A DNA stretch of 64,000 nt from Prevotella sp. Rep29. Its GTDB lineage: Bacteria > Bacteroidota > Bacteroidia > Bacteroidales > Bacteroidaceae. Position 1 is the stretch's first letter, and each line of letters starts with the position of its first letter. The notes under the pieces were generated by a model. It ran no database searches and was not told the DNA's origin. It saw only the letters and a program-made list of their open reading frames with translations. The stretch is from assembly GCF_019551475.1 (NCBI RefSeq), contig NZ_CP047159.1, positions 1,178,001-1,242,000 of the forward strand. The letters are read 5' to 3'. The position numbers and the translations under genes are program-made. Positions 25,285 through 37,240 of the stretch are shown here, piece by piece.

Positions 25285-25872
25285 ATGGATGAATATAAGA
25301 CAATAGAAAAGACAGGGGAGGGCTTCTACAGCGAGAAACGTAGTAAGTTCCTTGCTTTCGCACACCATGTGACGACGGTGGAGGAGGTGAAGGAGTTGAT
25401 TGACGGCTACCGCAAGAAGTTCTATGATGCGCGCCACGTCTGCTATGCTTATATGCTCGGCGCCGAACGGACGGAGTTTCGGGCGAACGACGACGGAGAA
25501 CCATCGAGCACAGCCGGCAAACCGATTCTCGGACAAATCAATTCGCATGAGCTGACGGACGTCATGATAGTCGTCGTGCGTTACTATGGCGGAGTGAACC
25601 TCGGTACGGGCGGACTGATTGTTGCCTATCGCACCGCTGCCGCCGATGCTATTGCCCATACGGAAATCGTGGTGAAGCAGGTGGAGGAGATTGTCACCGT
25701 TCAATTTGACTATACGCTGATGAATGACGTGATGCGCATCGTCAAGGAGATGAGCCCGCGCATCGTCTCGCAACACTTCGACAACACCTGCGAGATGACG
25801 CTCGCCATCCGGAAGAATGATGCCGAAACGCTCAGGAACCGACTTCAGAAAGCAATAACAAAACTCCCCTAA
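25285..25872 (+). CDS. IMPACT/YigZ family protein
   Basis: Protein of 195 residues from ATG 25285 (MDEYKTIEKTGEGFYSEKRSKFLAF). A TTG at 25276, preceded by AAGGAGA, would add three residues. The N-terminal IMPACT domain shows SKFLAFAHHV, CYAYMLGAERTEFRANDDGEPSSTAGKPI and VVRYYGGVNLGTGGL. A DUF1949-like C-terminal domain follows. Bacterial YigZ proteins bind nucleic acid or ribosomal factors, but no precise function is established. The terminator after it contains the stop codon. It is an isolated single gene between repeat tracts. Confidence 0.88.
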   Translation: MDEYKTIEKTGEGFYSEKRSKFLAFAHHVTTVEEVKELIDGYRKKFYDARHVCYAYMLGAERTEFRANDDGEPSSTAGKPILGQINSHELTDVMIVVVRYYGGVNLGTGGLIVAYRTAAADAIAHTEIVVKQVEEIVTVQFDYTLMNDVMRIVKEMSPRIVSQHFDNTCEMTLAIRKNDAETLRNRLQKAITKLP

Positions 25873-25902
25873 AAGCCGAAGCTCTTAGGGGAGTGCTCTT
25901 TT
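25863..25902 (+). terminator. terminator after the IMPACT-family gene
   Basis: A 10-base-pair stem (ACTCCCCTAA at 25863-25872 with TTAGGGGAGT at 25885-25894) followed by GCTCTTTT. The stop codon TAA is part of the left arm. It may also serve convergent pntB. Confidence 0.8.
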
Positions 25903-25938
25903 AAGGACTTTAAGGTCTTTAGGGACCTTAGGGACTTT
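25899..25938. repeat. 9-base periodic repeat, copy 5
   Basis: Four units of the GTCYTTARR family in mixed orientation, between the convergent ends of the IMPACT-family gene and pntB. Confidence 0.6.
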
Positions 25939-25940
25939 TG

Positions 25941-27482
25941 CTAAATTCCTTTGATGAGGGCTGCAAGCGTTTGCTTGGCATCGCCCAGCTCCAGATAGAC
26001 GCCTTTCTCGCGGGTGTAGAGCGGATTCTCCACGCCAGCATAACCCGGCTTGAGGTCGTAGTTGCAGATGATGACCTCTGGTGCTGCGTCCACATTGAGT
26101 ACCGGCATGCCGTAGATGGGTGTTCCCTCTGCATTGCGTGCGGCAGGATTCAGCACGTCGTTGGCACCGATGACTACGACCGCATCCGTCTTGGCAAAGT
26201 CGTCGTTGATGGCTTCCATCTCGAACAGCTTGTCGTAAGACACGTCAGCCTCTGCCAACAATACGTTCATGTGTCCCGGCATACGTCCGGCAACGGGGTG
26301 GATGGCAAAGCGTACGCGTGCACCATTGCTTTCGAGGGTGTCAGCAAGTTGCTTCACGAGGTGTTGTGCCTGTGCGAGTGCCATACCGTAGCCCGGTACG
26401 ATGATTACGTCTTTGGCGGCAGCGAGTACACTGGCAGGTGATGCTGCAGCGGTTTCTTCTGCTGTTGCCGGGGTTGCTTCCATCTGGGCATTCAGCGTAC
26501 CCACACGAGCCTCAAGCTCGCTGACGATGGCTTCGAGTTTCTTGATTCTTTCTTCTAATTGCATAACTCTATTTTCTAATTGTTTTTTATATTCTTCATC
26601 TTGTTGGTTTGTTTCGACCGCTTTCGTCTGTGCCGGAGCAGGGACGGTGGGCGGAATGAGAATCTTGAGCAGGCTGCGGTTCATCGCACGACACATGATT
26701 TGTGTGAGCAGTAGTCCCGAAGCTCCGACGATGCCTCCGACGGCTACGAGGAAAATGTCGCTGATAGCCATACCGGCAATCGAACCTGCCACACCCGAGA
26801 GGGAGTTGAGCAGCGAAATGGTAATGGGCATATCGGCACCGCCTACACGTATGGAGAAGAACAGTCCGAACAGTGCTGAGAAGACAATGCTGCCAATGAT
26901 GAGCAGTGTGGAAGGACCTTCGACGAAGATGCCTGCGATGATACATGCCACGGTAAGTATGAGCAGCAGCATGGTGATGGCAGAATGATTTTGCCAAACG
27001 ATGGGCTTCTGCGGCAATACGCGGTGAAGCTTACCGGCAGCTACAAGGCTTCCGACAAGCGTAATCATACCGACGGCGATAGCCAACAGCGACGTAAACC
27101 GTACGAACGGTTCATAGCCATTCATTGCTATTTCGAAAAGTTGCTCGCTGCTGAATCCCATGCCCGAAGCAGAGAGGATGCCGACAAATGCCGATGCACC
27201 ACCACCGAGTCCGTTGAACAGCGCTACGACCTGCGGCATCTGAATCATCTGCACTTTGCGAGCCATCACACTACCGATGAGTGCACCGATGATAATGGCA
27301 GGATAGATGGTCCATGCAGACACCACGCCACTGAACAGCAGTGTCGCTACCACACCGACCAGCATGGCAAGTGCAGAGAGGAGATTACCGTTGACGGATG
27401 TCTTGACCTTGCTCATCATTGAGATGCCGACCAGGACAGCCACCGAGAGTAACGCACTGAGAATAATCTGTATGATGCTCAT
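25941..27482 (-). CDS. pntB: NAD(P) transhydrogenase subunit beta with inserted coiled coil
   Basis: Protein of 513 residues, about 50 longer than typical PntB. It has an N-terminal membrane domain of about eight segments, with RKVQMIQMPQVVALFNGLGGGASA and the end QIMCRAMNRSL (261-271), and a C-terminal NADP(H)-binding domain III starting DVIIVPGYGMALAQAQ (358). Between them, residues 294-335 form a heptad-rich coiled coil (KKQLENRVMQLEERIKKLEA), and 336-355 an Ala/Thr linker. The enzyme uses the proton gradient to make NADPH from NADH. It overlaps pntAB by 4 bases and is the last gene of the three-gene operon. Confidence 0.93.
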   Translation of the reverse strand: MSIIQIILSALLSVAVLVGISMMSKVKTSVNGNLLSALAMLVGVVATLLFSGVVSAWTIYPAIIIGALIGSVMARKVQMIQMPQVVALFNGLGGGASAFVGILSASGMGFSSEQLFEIAMNGYEPFVRFTSLLAIAVGMITLVGSLVAAGKLHRVLPQKPIVWQNHSAITMLLLILTVACIIAGIFVEGPSTLLIIGSIVFSALFGLFFSIRVGGADMPITISLLNSLSGVAGSIAGMAISDIFLVAVGGIVGASGLLLTQIMCRAMNRSLLKILIPPTVPAPAQTKAVETNQQDEEYKKQLENRVMQLEERIKKLEAIVSELEARVGTLNAQMEATPATAEETAAASPASVLAAAKDVIIVPGYGMALAQAQHLVKQLADTLESNGARVRFAIHPVAGRMPGHMNVLLAEADVSYDKLFEMEAINDDFAKTDAVVVIGANDVLNPAARNAEGTPIYGMPVLNVDAAPEVIICNYDLKPGYAGVENPLYTREKGVYLELGDAKQTLAALIKGI

Positions 27483-27784
27483 TGCTTGTCTCCTTTCTTC
27501 TTATTGAACATCTGGAGCATCCTGTGGGTCACTCCAAAGCCTCCGAATACATTGACGGTAGCCAGCACGATAGCCAGTACGCCAAAAATCTGTGCCAGCA
27601 CGCCCGAGCCGTTCTGCAAGGCAAAGCCCGTAGCAGTGACAGCACCGACCAGTGTGACACCCGACAGGGCGTTCATACCCGACATCAGTGGGGTATGGAG
27701 CAGGCTGGGGACCGTCTTAATAATGAAATAACCCGCTACCGTGCATACCACGAAAACGAGTATCAAAATCCAAGGGTTGATCAT
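27479..27784 (-). CDS. pntAB: NAD(P) transhydrogenase subunit alpha 2
   Basis: Protein of 101 residues from ATG 27784 (MINPWILILVFV). It supplies the membrane segments that sit at the end of PntA in E. coli, with LHTPLMSGMNALSGVTLVGAV and a C-terminal GFGVTHRMLQMFNKK. The split of PntA into two proteins is common outside the enterobacteria. An upstream in-frame ATG would extend into a hairpin and is rejected. It overlaps pntB by 4 bases, which suggests translational coupling within the transhydrogenase complex. Confidence 0.92.
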   Translation of the reverse strand: MINPWILILVFVVCTVAGYFIIKTVPSLLHTPLMSGMNALSGVTLVGAVTATGFALQNGSGVLAQIFGVLAIVLATVNVFGGFGVTHRMLQMFNKKKGDKQ

Positions 27785-27804
27785 ATTACATATGTTATAA
27801 TAAA

Positions 27805-27831
27805 GGGTGAAGGGCATGAAACCCTTCACCC
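27805..27831 (-). promoter_or_regulatory. hairpin between pntAA and pntAB
   Basis: A perfect 10-base-pair stem GGGTGAAGGG / CCCTTCACCC with a 7-base loop in the 63-base gap between the two alpha-subunit genes. There is no T-run on the coding strand, so it more likely stabilises or processes the mRNA than terminates it. Confidence 0.55.
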
Positions 27832-27847
27832 GTCAATTTTCCACTGA

Positions 27848-29005
27848 TTAAAGTCCCATTGCCTCACGAGCACCGGCATGAACCAGTTCGCCGTCGATGC
27901 AGACAAGACTCTTAGCAACCACTTCGTCAGAACGGTCGAGTTCAATCTTGCCGTCCTTCACGAGGTATTTCACGAGGTTGTACATGTTGTTGGAGAACAT
28001 CCAAGTAGAACTGGTCGGCAGCTCGCCTGGAATATTCTTCACGCCCATGATGGTCACACCATGCTTCGTTTCAATGCCACCCTTCGGGGTCAGTTCGCAG
28101 TTACCGCCCTGGTCGATGGAGATGTCAACGATGACAGAACCACGCTTCATGCCCTTCACCATCTCTTCGGTGATGATGATAGGAGCCACCTTGCCCGGAA
28201 TGAGGGCAGAGCAGAACACGATGTCCATCTCCTGAATCGTCTCTTTCAGGTTCTCACGCTCAACGACGAGAACATCGTCCGGCAGACGGAGGGCATAGCC
28301 ACCCTCACCGACAGCGAGCTCTGCGGGAACACCCGTATCTGTCACCTTGGCACCCAGCGATCCAGCGTTCTCGGCAGCCATCGGACGGATGTCGGCAGCA
28401 TAAGTAATCGCACCGAGGCGCTTAGCCGTAGCCAGTGCCTGAAGACCTGCAACACCCACACCGATAACCATCACCTTAGCCGGTTCAATCTTACCTACAG
28501 CGGTAAACATCTGGGGCAAGAAGCGGGTGAGGTGGTTGGCAGCCATCAGGATTCCCTTATAGCCGGCGCAGGTACTCATGGATGTCAGAGCATCGAGGTT
28601 TTGTGCGCGAGAGATACGAGGAATACCATCCAATGTGATGGCAGTAACGCCTTTGGCAGAGAGGTTCTTCACCATCTCGTGGTTCACCGGTGAGGCAGGG
28701 TGGATGAAAGTGATGAGGTACTGACCTTTGTGCATCATGTCCACCTCGTGCTTACCCAACTTCTCGTTGAACAGCGGTTCTTTCACCTTCAGGATAATCT
28801 CAGCCTTGTCATAGATCTCCTGCGGGTTGTCAATCACTTTGGCACCAGCCTGAATGTACTCATCATCGCAGAAGAGTGCACCATCGCCGGCGCTTTTTTC
28901 AACCAATACTTCAAAGCCGTCTTTGACAAATTTCTCGACGGTTTCCGGTGTACATGCAACGCGAGCTTCGTCGTGCATGATTTCTTTTGGAATACCAATA
29001 ATCAT
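27848..29005 (-). CDS. pntAA: NAD(P) transhydrogenase subunit alpha 1
   Basis: Protein of 385 residues forming the soluble NAD(H)-binding domain I. It begins MIIGIPKEIMHDEARVACTPETV and holds the Rossmann motif VMVIGVGVAGLQALATAKRLGA (about 174-195). The conserved RPMAAENAGSLGA and SALIPGKVAPIIITEEMV segments follow. It belongs to the alanine dehydrogenase/PNT superfamily, but pntAB and pntB next to it identify it as transhydrogenase. A leftward -7-like TACATTTG (complement of 29048-29055) lies 43 bases upstream with no clear -33. Confidence 0.93.
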   Translation of the reverse strand: MIIGIPKEIMHDEARVACTPETVEKFVKDGFEVLVEKSAGDGALFCDDEYIQAGAKVIDNPQEIYDKAEIILKVKEPLFNEKLGKHEVDMMHKGQYLITFIHPASPVNHEMVKNLSAKGVTAITLDGIPRISRAQNLDALTSMSTCAGYKGILMAANHLTRFLPQMFTAVGKIEPAKVMVIGVGVAGLQALATAKRLGAITYAADIRPMAAENAGSLGAKVTDTGVPAELAVGEGGYALRLPDDVLVVERENLKETIQEMDIVFCSALIPGKVAPIIITEEMVKGMKRGSVIVDISIDQGGNCELTPKGGIETKHGVTIMGVKNIPGELPTSSTWMFSNNMYNLVKYLVKDGKIELDRSDEVVAKSLVCIDGELVHAGAREAMGL

Positions 29006-29173
29006 AAGTTTAATTTTATATTAAGTTATAAGATGTTTTTCATGCTACAAATGTACGCTTTTTATGTTTGCCATGAGCGCTTACACCATACATTTAACAT
29101 ATTATTAACATTTGTGTTTCCCAATGATGTGAATAATCACGTGAATTCGGTGAAAATAACCCCCAAAACATGC

Positions 29174-29390
29174 CTGCATAAACATACAGGAATGGGTGTA
29201 TAAATATGCAGTTGAACTTTCGTTTTCCAAAAGTGCCACTTTTAGCTTGCAAAAGTTCCCCTTTCAGCTCCTGAAAGTGCCACTTTTGGAGTGCGAAAGT
29301 GGCACTTTTGGAAAGCCCATTCTAACGTGCTGAAATTCAGGTGTTTGCAAAACACAGACCGAAAGCCTCTGTTATGCATAAATATGCAAA
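29174..29390. repeat. palindrome-array element, copy 2 (variant arms)
   Basis: It has the same borders and length as the copy at 5670 (GCATAAACATACAGGAATGG on the left, TGCATAAATATGCA on the right). Three of its four palindromes read AAAGTG-C/G-CACTTT instead of AAAGTT-N-AACTTT, so paired positions changed together. One unit (AAAGTTCCCCTTT) is imperfect. It fills the gap between pntAA and the GH3 gene. Confidence 0.82.
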
Positions 29391-29403
29391 AGCAGCCGGG
29401 TGG

Positions 29404-31761
29404 CTAATTCCCATGTCCGTCGTTCTTGACCGTGAGTGTTCCCGTCAGTCGGATGTCTTCAGAGGAGGCTCCCACCATGATGGTGAAATCACCTGGTTCG
29501 ATGACAGGTTTCATGTCTTTTCCGATGACAGACAAGTCTTCATCAGTCAGGAGGAATTTGATGGTTGTGCTTTCACCCCGTTTGATATGGATGCGCTTGA
29601 AATGTTTCAACTGTTTGAGCGGTTGTACGGTGGAGGCAATCTCGTCATGCAGATAGAGTTGCACCACCTCATCACCATCGTAGTTTCCTGTGTTTCTCAC
29701 ATTGCAACTCACCGTGAACTGTTTCCCGTCTGCCGCAGGTGTGATTTGCAGATGGCTGTATTCGAACGAGGTGTAGCTGAGACCGTGACCAAAAGGATAG
29801 AGCGGTTTGGCGCTCATCTCCACATAGTCGTGTGGAACAGGCGCCTTCTTGTTATAGTAAACCGGGATTTGTCCTACGTTGGCAGGTACCGTAACCGGCA
29901 ATCTGCCTGCGGGGTTGTAGTCGCCGAACAGTACATCGGCAATGGCAGTTCCACCCTCTTCGCCGGGATAATAGGCAGTCAGCAGGGCATCGCCGTTCCG
30001 GTGAGCCCAATTTTTCTCCAACGGTCGTCCCTCAATATAAACAATGATAAGCGGTTTGCCTGTCTGTTTCAGAGCTTCCATCAGCTTCTGCTGATGTCCG
30101 AGCACTCCGAGCGTAGCTCTGTCAAACCCTTCTCCGCAGTCCATGTCGCTAATGGTTTTCGTATCAGCAATGGCTGCTCCCGTCTCCTTGTAGCTTGTCT
30201 TGAAGTCGCGTGCACTCGAACCGCCAACACACACGACGACGGCATCGGCTTTCCGGGCGGCATTAACCGCTTCGGCAATGTTACTTTCCGTCGTGTCGCG
30301 CACGGCACATCCCTTCGCATAAATTACATGTTCGGCACCGATTTTTTTCTTGATTCCGTCCAAGATGGTGATGACCTTCCCGTCAGGTTGCGGAGACGTG
30401 TAATCGCCCAGCATGTTGTAGCAGTTGTCTGCATTTGGTCCGATGACAGCAACGTGCATGTCTTTTTTCAATGGCAGGATGTGCTGTTCATTTTTCAGAA
30501 GCGTGACAGAAGCGCGTGCCGTTTGCAATGCCACTTCTTTAGCCTGTGCCGTTCCCACTTCCCTAGCAGCTTTTTTTGGCTCCACGTATGGATTTTCAAA
30601 GAGCCCCATCTCAAATTTCAGCCGAAGGATGCGTCGGACAGCAGTGTCGATGTCCTTCTCACGGATGAGGTTTTTGTGTACCGCATCACCCAATAAAGCA
30701 TAGGCATTGGCTCCGAGGTCGGCATCAACACCGGCTTGAAGCGACTGGATGCCCGCTTCCTGCAAACTATGGGTGACGTGATAGTTATTGTGCATGACAT
30801 CAATACTATATAAGTCTGAAACGACGAATCCGCGGAAATTCCATTCTCCGCGCAAGACGTCGTTCAGCAGATAGCCATTTGCCGTGCAGGGGATGCCGTC
30901 CATTGAATTGTATGACGTCATCACCGACAGTGCTCCTGCATCAATCGCTTTCCGGAATGGTGGAAGGAAATTCTCCAGAAGTTCTCGTTGTCCGATGAAT
31001 GACGGAGCACCATTTTGTCCGCTCTCCGTGGTGCCGTAAGCGATGAAATGCTTCAGCGTGGCGAGCGTGGAGTAGGGGCGATGGAGCAATCCACCACCAG
31101 TTCCCCGTACCATCGCCGCTCCGATTTCTCCTGTCAGCACAGGATCTTCACCATAAGTCTCTTCCACACGCGACCAGCGAGGGTCACGAGCCAAATCGAG
31201 CACAGGACCGTAACTGATATGTCCTCCCTGAAGGCGAATCTCTTTTCCGATGACTTCACCGACGCGTTCAATCAGTTCCGGCGACCAGGTGGCAGCCATG
31301 CCGATGCCTGTTGGGAAGACGGTGGCACCGATAGCCATGTGACCGTGAGGAGCCTCCTCAGCGAGAAAAAGCGGGATGCCCAGTCGGGTGTTCTCTATCA
31401 CGTAACGCTGTAAGGCATTGCCGGCTTTAGCTGCCAGCTCAGGTGTGAGTCCATTCTCAAGCGATTTCCGGGTCCAGGGGTCTGCCCGATAGGTTGCCCA
31501 TAACATTCCGATATTTCCCTCACGAATATCTTTCTTGAATTTCTCCGAAGGGACGACGTTCTTACCCTGTATGGAATAATAGTCCCATGCCAGTGTGCAA
31601 CGAAGTTGTCCAATCTTCTCTTCAAGCGTCATTCTGCCGATGAGGTCGTCCACCCGTTGGTCAACGGGCAGTGATGCGTCCTGGTAAGGAAACTTTTTTT
31701 GTGCACTGACGGTTATGGAACAGATGACACAAAATCCGAAAAATAATAAAAATCGTTTCAT
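29404..31761 (-). CDS. glycoside hydrolase family 3 protein (beta-glucosidase/beta-xylosidase-like)
   Basis: Secreted protein of 785 residues with a signal peptide (MKRFLLFFGFCVICSITVSA). The order is a GH3 TIM barrel (with LAEEAPHGHMAIGATVFPTG and the nucleophile region GFVVSDLYSIDV), the GH3 C-terminal alpha/beta sandwich, and a fibronectin-III-like domain from about 680. The nucleophile is the Asp of VSDL. It hydrolyses beta-linked terminal sugars in the periplasm. Preference (glucose, xylose, or another sugar) is not predictable. It is the last gene of the leftward glycosidase operon, 30 bases after GH2. Confidence 0.9.
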   Translation of the reverse strand: MKRFLLFFGFCVICSITVSAQKKFPYQDASLPVDQRVDDLIGRMTLEEKIGQLRCTLAWDYYSIQGKNVVPSEKFKKDIREGNIGMLWATYRADPWTRKSLENGLTPELAAKAGNALQRYVIENTRLGIPLFLAEEAPHGHMAIGATVFPTGIGMAATWSPELIERVGEVIGKEIRLQGGHISYGPVLDLARDPRWSRVEETYGEDPVLTGEIGAAMVRGTGGGLLHRPYSTLATLKHFIAYGTTESGQNGAPSFIGQRELLENFLPPFRKAIDAGALSVMTSYNSMDGIPCTANGYLLNDVLRGEWNFRGFVVSDLYSIDVMHNNYHVTHSLQEAGIQSLQAGVDADLGANAYALLGDAVHKNLIREKDIDTAVRRILRLKFEMGLFENPYVEPKKAAREVGTAQAKEVALQTARASVTLLKNEQHILPLKKDMHVAVIGPNADNCYNMLGDYTSPQPDGKVITILDGIKKKIGAEHVIYAKGCAVRDTTESNIAEAVNAARKADAVVVCVGGSSARDFKTSYKETGAAIADTKTISDMDCGEGFDRATLGVLGHQQKLMEALKQTGKPLIIVYIEGRPLEKNWAHRNGDALLTAYYPGEEGGTAIADVLFGDYNPAGRLPVTVPANVGQIPVYYNKKAPVPHDYVEMSAKPLYPFGHGLSYTSFEYSHLQITPAADGKQFTVSCNVRNTGNYDGDEVVQLYLHDEIASTVQPLKQLKHFKRIHIKRGESTTIKFLLTDEDLSVIGKDMKPVIEPGDFTIMVGASSEDIRLTGTLTVKNDGHGN

Positions 31762-31791
31762 GATGTTTCTCTTTTTTCTATTGTTAAGTCT

Positions 31792-34932
<3,141 letters not shown>

Positions 34933-34960
34933 TTATGAATATTTGCTTTGTAATGTTCTG

Positions 34961-37240
34961 TTATTGAACAATTATCTCATCCATGAAGAACCATGCGGGA
35001 TAGCCTACTCCGAAATGCCATGATGGGCAGTTGCCGAGTGTCTCAACATGTACTTTTATGTATCTGCCTTTGACGGGTGAAACGCTCTTGGCTGTTCCCT
35101 TTACAAACTTGACAGAGACATCGCGATCTTCTTCAAAGGTGAAAGAGCCAAAGTCGGTGAACGATTTCCCGTCGGAAGAAACGCTGTAATGTCCACCTTT
35201 TGGTAACAGAATCCATGCACCGAGCTGGTGTAAAAAGTCGGTAGATATGTGATTAAAAGTTTTTTCTTCTCCCAAGTCAAGAATGAAATCGGCATTCTCG
35301 CCTTCCCATCCAACCCAGCTTTCCACGTATGTCGTGCCACCATAGAGACCGTCGGTCAGCGCCTTGTCAGCAATCTTCTGGTAACGTTCTGCCGGTGGGT
35401 TGATAAATGTGACAGTTGCGTTAGCAGCCTTGTTGACTTGCCCACTCGGGAGGAAGCGTTCCCGATAGAGTTTGCAGTAATCGGCTGGCGAGTTTCGGCG
35501 TTCGTTGAGTGTCGGTACGTTGAATGCTTTTGTCCGTCGCTCAAACAAGTCAAGTAGTTTTTTTGTCTTTTCAATGTCCTGATTCTGTTCTGTACGTGCA
35601 ATTTCAAGTTCGGAATACTGCAAAGTGAGCCTGGTCATTTGCACGCGCTTCAGTTTCTCCTCATCGTCTTGTACCGCAGCTTCAGCCTTGTCGAACAACT
35701 CATTGTACGTCTTTCTCAGTTGGGCGTTCAGCATGCCGTCTTTATGTGTGATGGGCGAATCATAAATCCACAACTCCTTACCACTTGCCAACAACGCTCC
35801 CTGCATGATTTTCAGATATTGGTCAAGATAGGGAGCTGCTTTTCCGTAGTATCCTTCCATAAAGGTCCGCATCAACGAGTCTGCATCTTGATAAGGATTC
35901 CACATGAGGCGAGCCATCATGTAGGTGCGCAACTCACCGAAATCCGTTCCCCTCGATGCGTTGATTTGCTCAAATACCATCGTGGCGTGGTGCTGATGAA
36001 AAAGCTGGAGATTCTTTTGCAAGTTGTGGAAATTGGGGAATGGCGATACCACATTGTCAAAATTGATGCCGTAGTCCCACACAAAAATATTGTTGCTGAT
36101 GCGCGACCATCCTTCCAGCGCCTTCACAAAATCCCTTCCTGAAGCATTGTCGGTGAGTGGTACCTCACGTTTGGCATCAATGGAACACAACATAATATTG
36201 ACGTTGGGCAAAGGTCGCGTATGCTTGGGAGGATGCATACTGAACAGATAGGCGAGGGTAGAGAACTGCTTGTCAGGGAATCGTTCCGCCAGACGATTCA
36301 TAAAGCGTATGAGATTGCCCGAAGGCGATCCCTCATATTCATCAACAGCCTTGCAGCGTTCGCATTGGCATTGGGTGAAATTACCGTCGTTTTGGCTGAC
36401 GGAAATCATCTTCATCTGTGGGTGTGCCTTAAAGATGGAGTCGATTTTAGAACATGCCGCCTCGAAAACCTCCTCGTTGGTCAGGCACCATTGGCTATGA
36501 TTGCCAGGCTGACGCTTTCCTTTAATATACGAGTACCATTCCGGGTGTGCTTTCCCATACACCTCTGACGGAAGGATTCGGTTGAACGTGTGAACCCAAT
36601 AGTTAGCAGCGAATTCTTCTTTAGGCTCTTCGAGTCTGAACCAGTCTTTGAATATAGGGTCTTCTATCCCATAGCTCTGTGTTTGTCGGTAGCGGAAGGC
36701 AGGTGTTTCAGTCAGGTTGATTTGTGGGAAAACCAGATTACTTGTCTTTTCAGGCAGGTCGTAAGTTTCGTAGGTGTAGTATCTGACACCGAGATATCGT
36801 TCAAGTAGTGTGACAACAGCATAGATACTCCCTTTCCCGCCACCGGAGAAAATCATGAGCCTGTCATTTTTAGTGACGATTGCAAATGCATCCTCGCTGA
36901 GTTTCTCTCCTAAATCATTGGGGGATAATCCCATTTCCTCTGGGGAGAATCCAATGAAGATATTGTTCTTTTTTGCAATTTCTTTTTTTAATGTTTTGGA
37001 TTGTGCATTGTGAAAAAACGGGAATAGGACAGGGAGTCCTTTTGTATTTGAAATTTCTTTAATAAAACGGTTTAACATGTTGGCTGCCTGTATGTTTTCC
37101 TCTGTTGGAGAAACAACAATATTTGCGATGTACTTCCCATTTTTTACCAATGTTATTTGCGCCTTACATGGAATGCCAGTCAAGGTTATGATAGCAAAAA
37201 ACAGTGCAGCAGAGATTTTACTGTATAATGATTTTCTCAT
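34961..37240 (-). CDS. DUF4838 protein, GH163-like endo-beta-N-acetylglucosaminidase candidate
   Basis: Protein of 759 residues from ATG 37240, with a signal peptide (MRKSLYSKISAALFFAIITL). An N-terminal alpha-glucuronidase-like domain (about 25-130) precedes the DUF4838 barrel, with VSQNDGNFTQCQCERCKAVD, GSPSGNLIRFMNRLAERFPD and GELRTYMMARLMWNPYQDAD. A C-terminal F5/8-type carbohydrate-binding domain starts at about 610. DUF4838 is the domain of GH163, endo-beta-N-acetylglucosaminidases that cut complex N-glycans; family membership is likely, activity inferred. Its first 23 bases overlap the end of the fucosidase gene, and a longer upstream reading is therefore rejected. Confidence 0.75.
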   Translation of the reverse strand: MRKSLYSKISAALFFAIITLTGIPCKAQITLVKNGKYIANIVVSPTEENIQAANMLNRFIKEISNTKGLPVLFPFFHNAQSKTLKKEIAKKNNIFIGFSPEEMGLSPNDLGEKLSEDAFAIVTKNDRLMIFSGGGKGSIYAVVTLLERYLGVRYYTYETYDLPEKTSNLVFPQINLTETPAFRYRQTQSYGIEDPIFKDWFRLEEPKEEFAANYWVHTFNRILPSEVYGKAHPEWYSYIKGKRQPGNHSQWCLTNEEVFEAACSKIDSIFKAHPQMKMISVSQNDGNFTQCQCERCKAVDEYEGSPSGNLIRFMNRLAERFPDKQFSTLAYLFSMHPPKHTRPLPNVNIMLCSIDAKREVPLTDNASGRDFVKALEGWSRISNNIFVWDYGINFDNVVSPFPNFHNLQKNLQLFHQHHATMVFEQINASRGTDFGELRTYMMARLMWNPYQDADSLMRTFMEGYYGKAAPYLDQYLKIMQGALLASGKELWIYDSPITHKDGMLNAQLRKTYNELFDKAEAAVQDDEEKLKRVQMTRLTLQYSELEIARTEQNQDIEKTKKLLDLFERRTKAFNVPTLNERRNSPADYCKLYRERFLPSGQVNKAANATVTFINPPAERYQKIADKALTDGLYGGTTYVESWVGWEGENADFILDLGEEKTFNHISTDFLHQLGAWILLPKGGHYSVSSDGKSFTDFGSFTFEEDRDVSVKFVKGTAKSVSPVKGRYIKVHVETLGNCPSWHFGVGYPAWFFMDEIIVQ

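Noticed and set aside
29341..30696. Open frame of 451 codons opposite the GH3 gene, starting in the palindrome array
   Set aside because: Begins in repeat DNA and is the mirror of conserved GH3 sequence.
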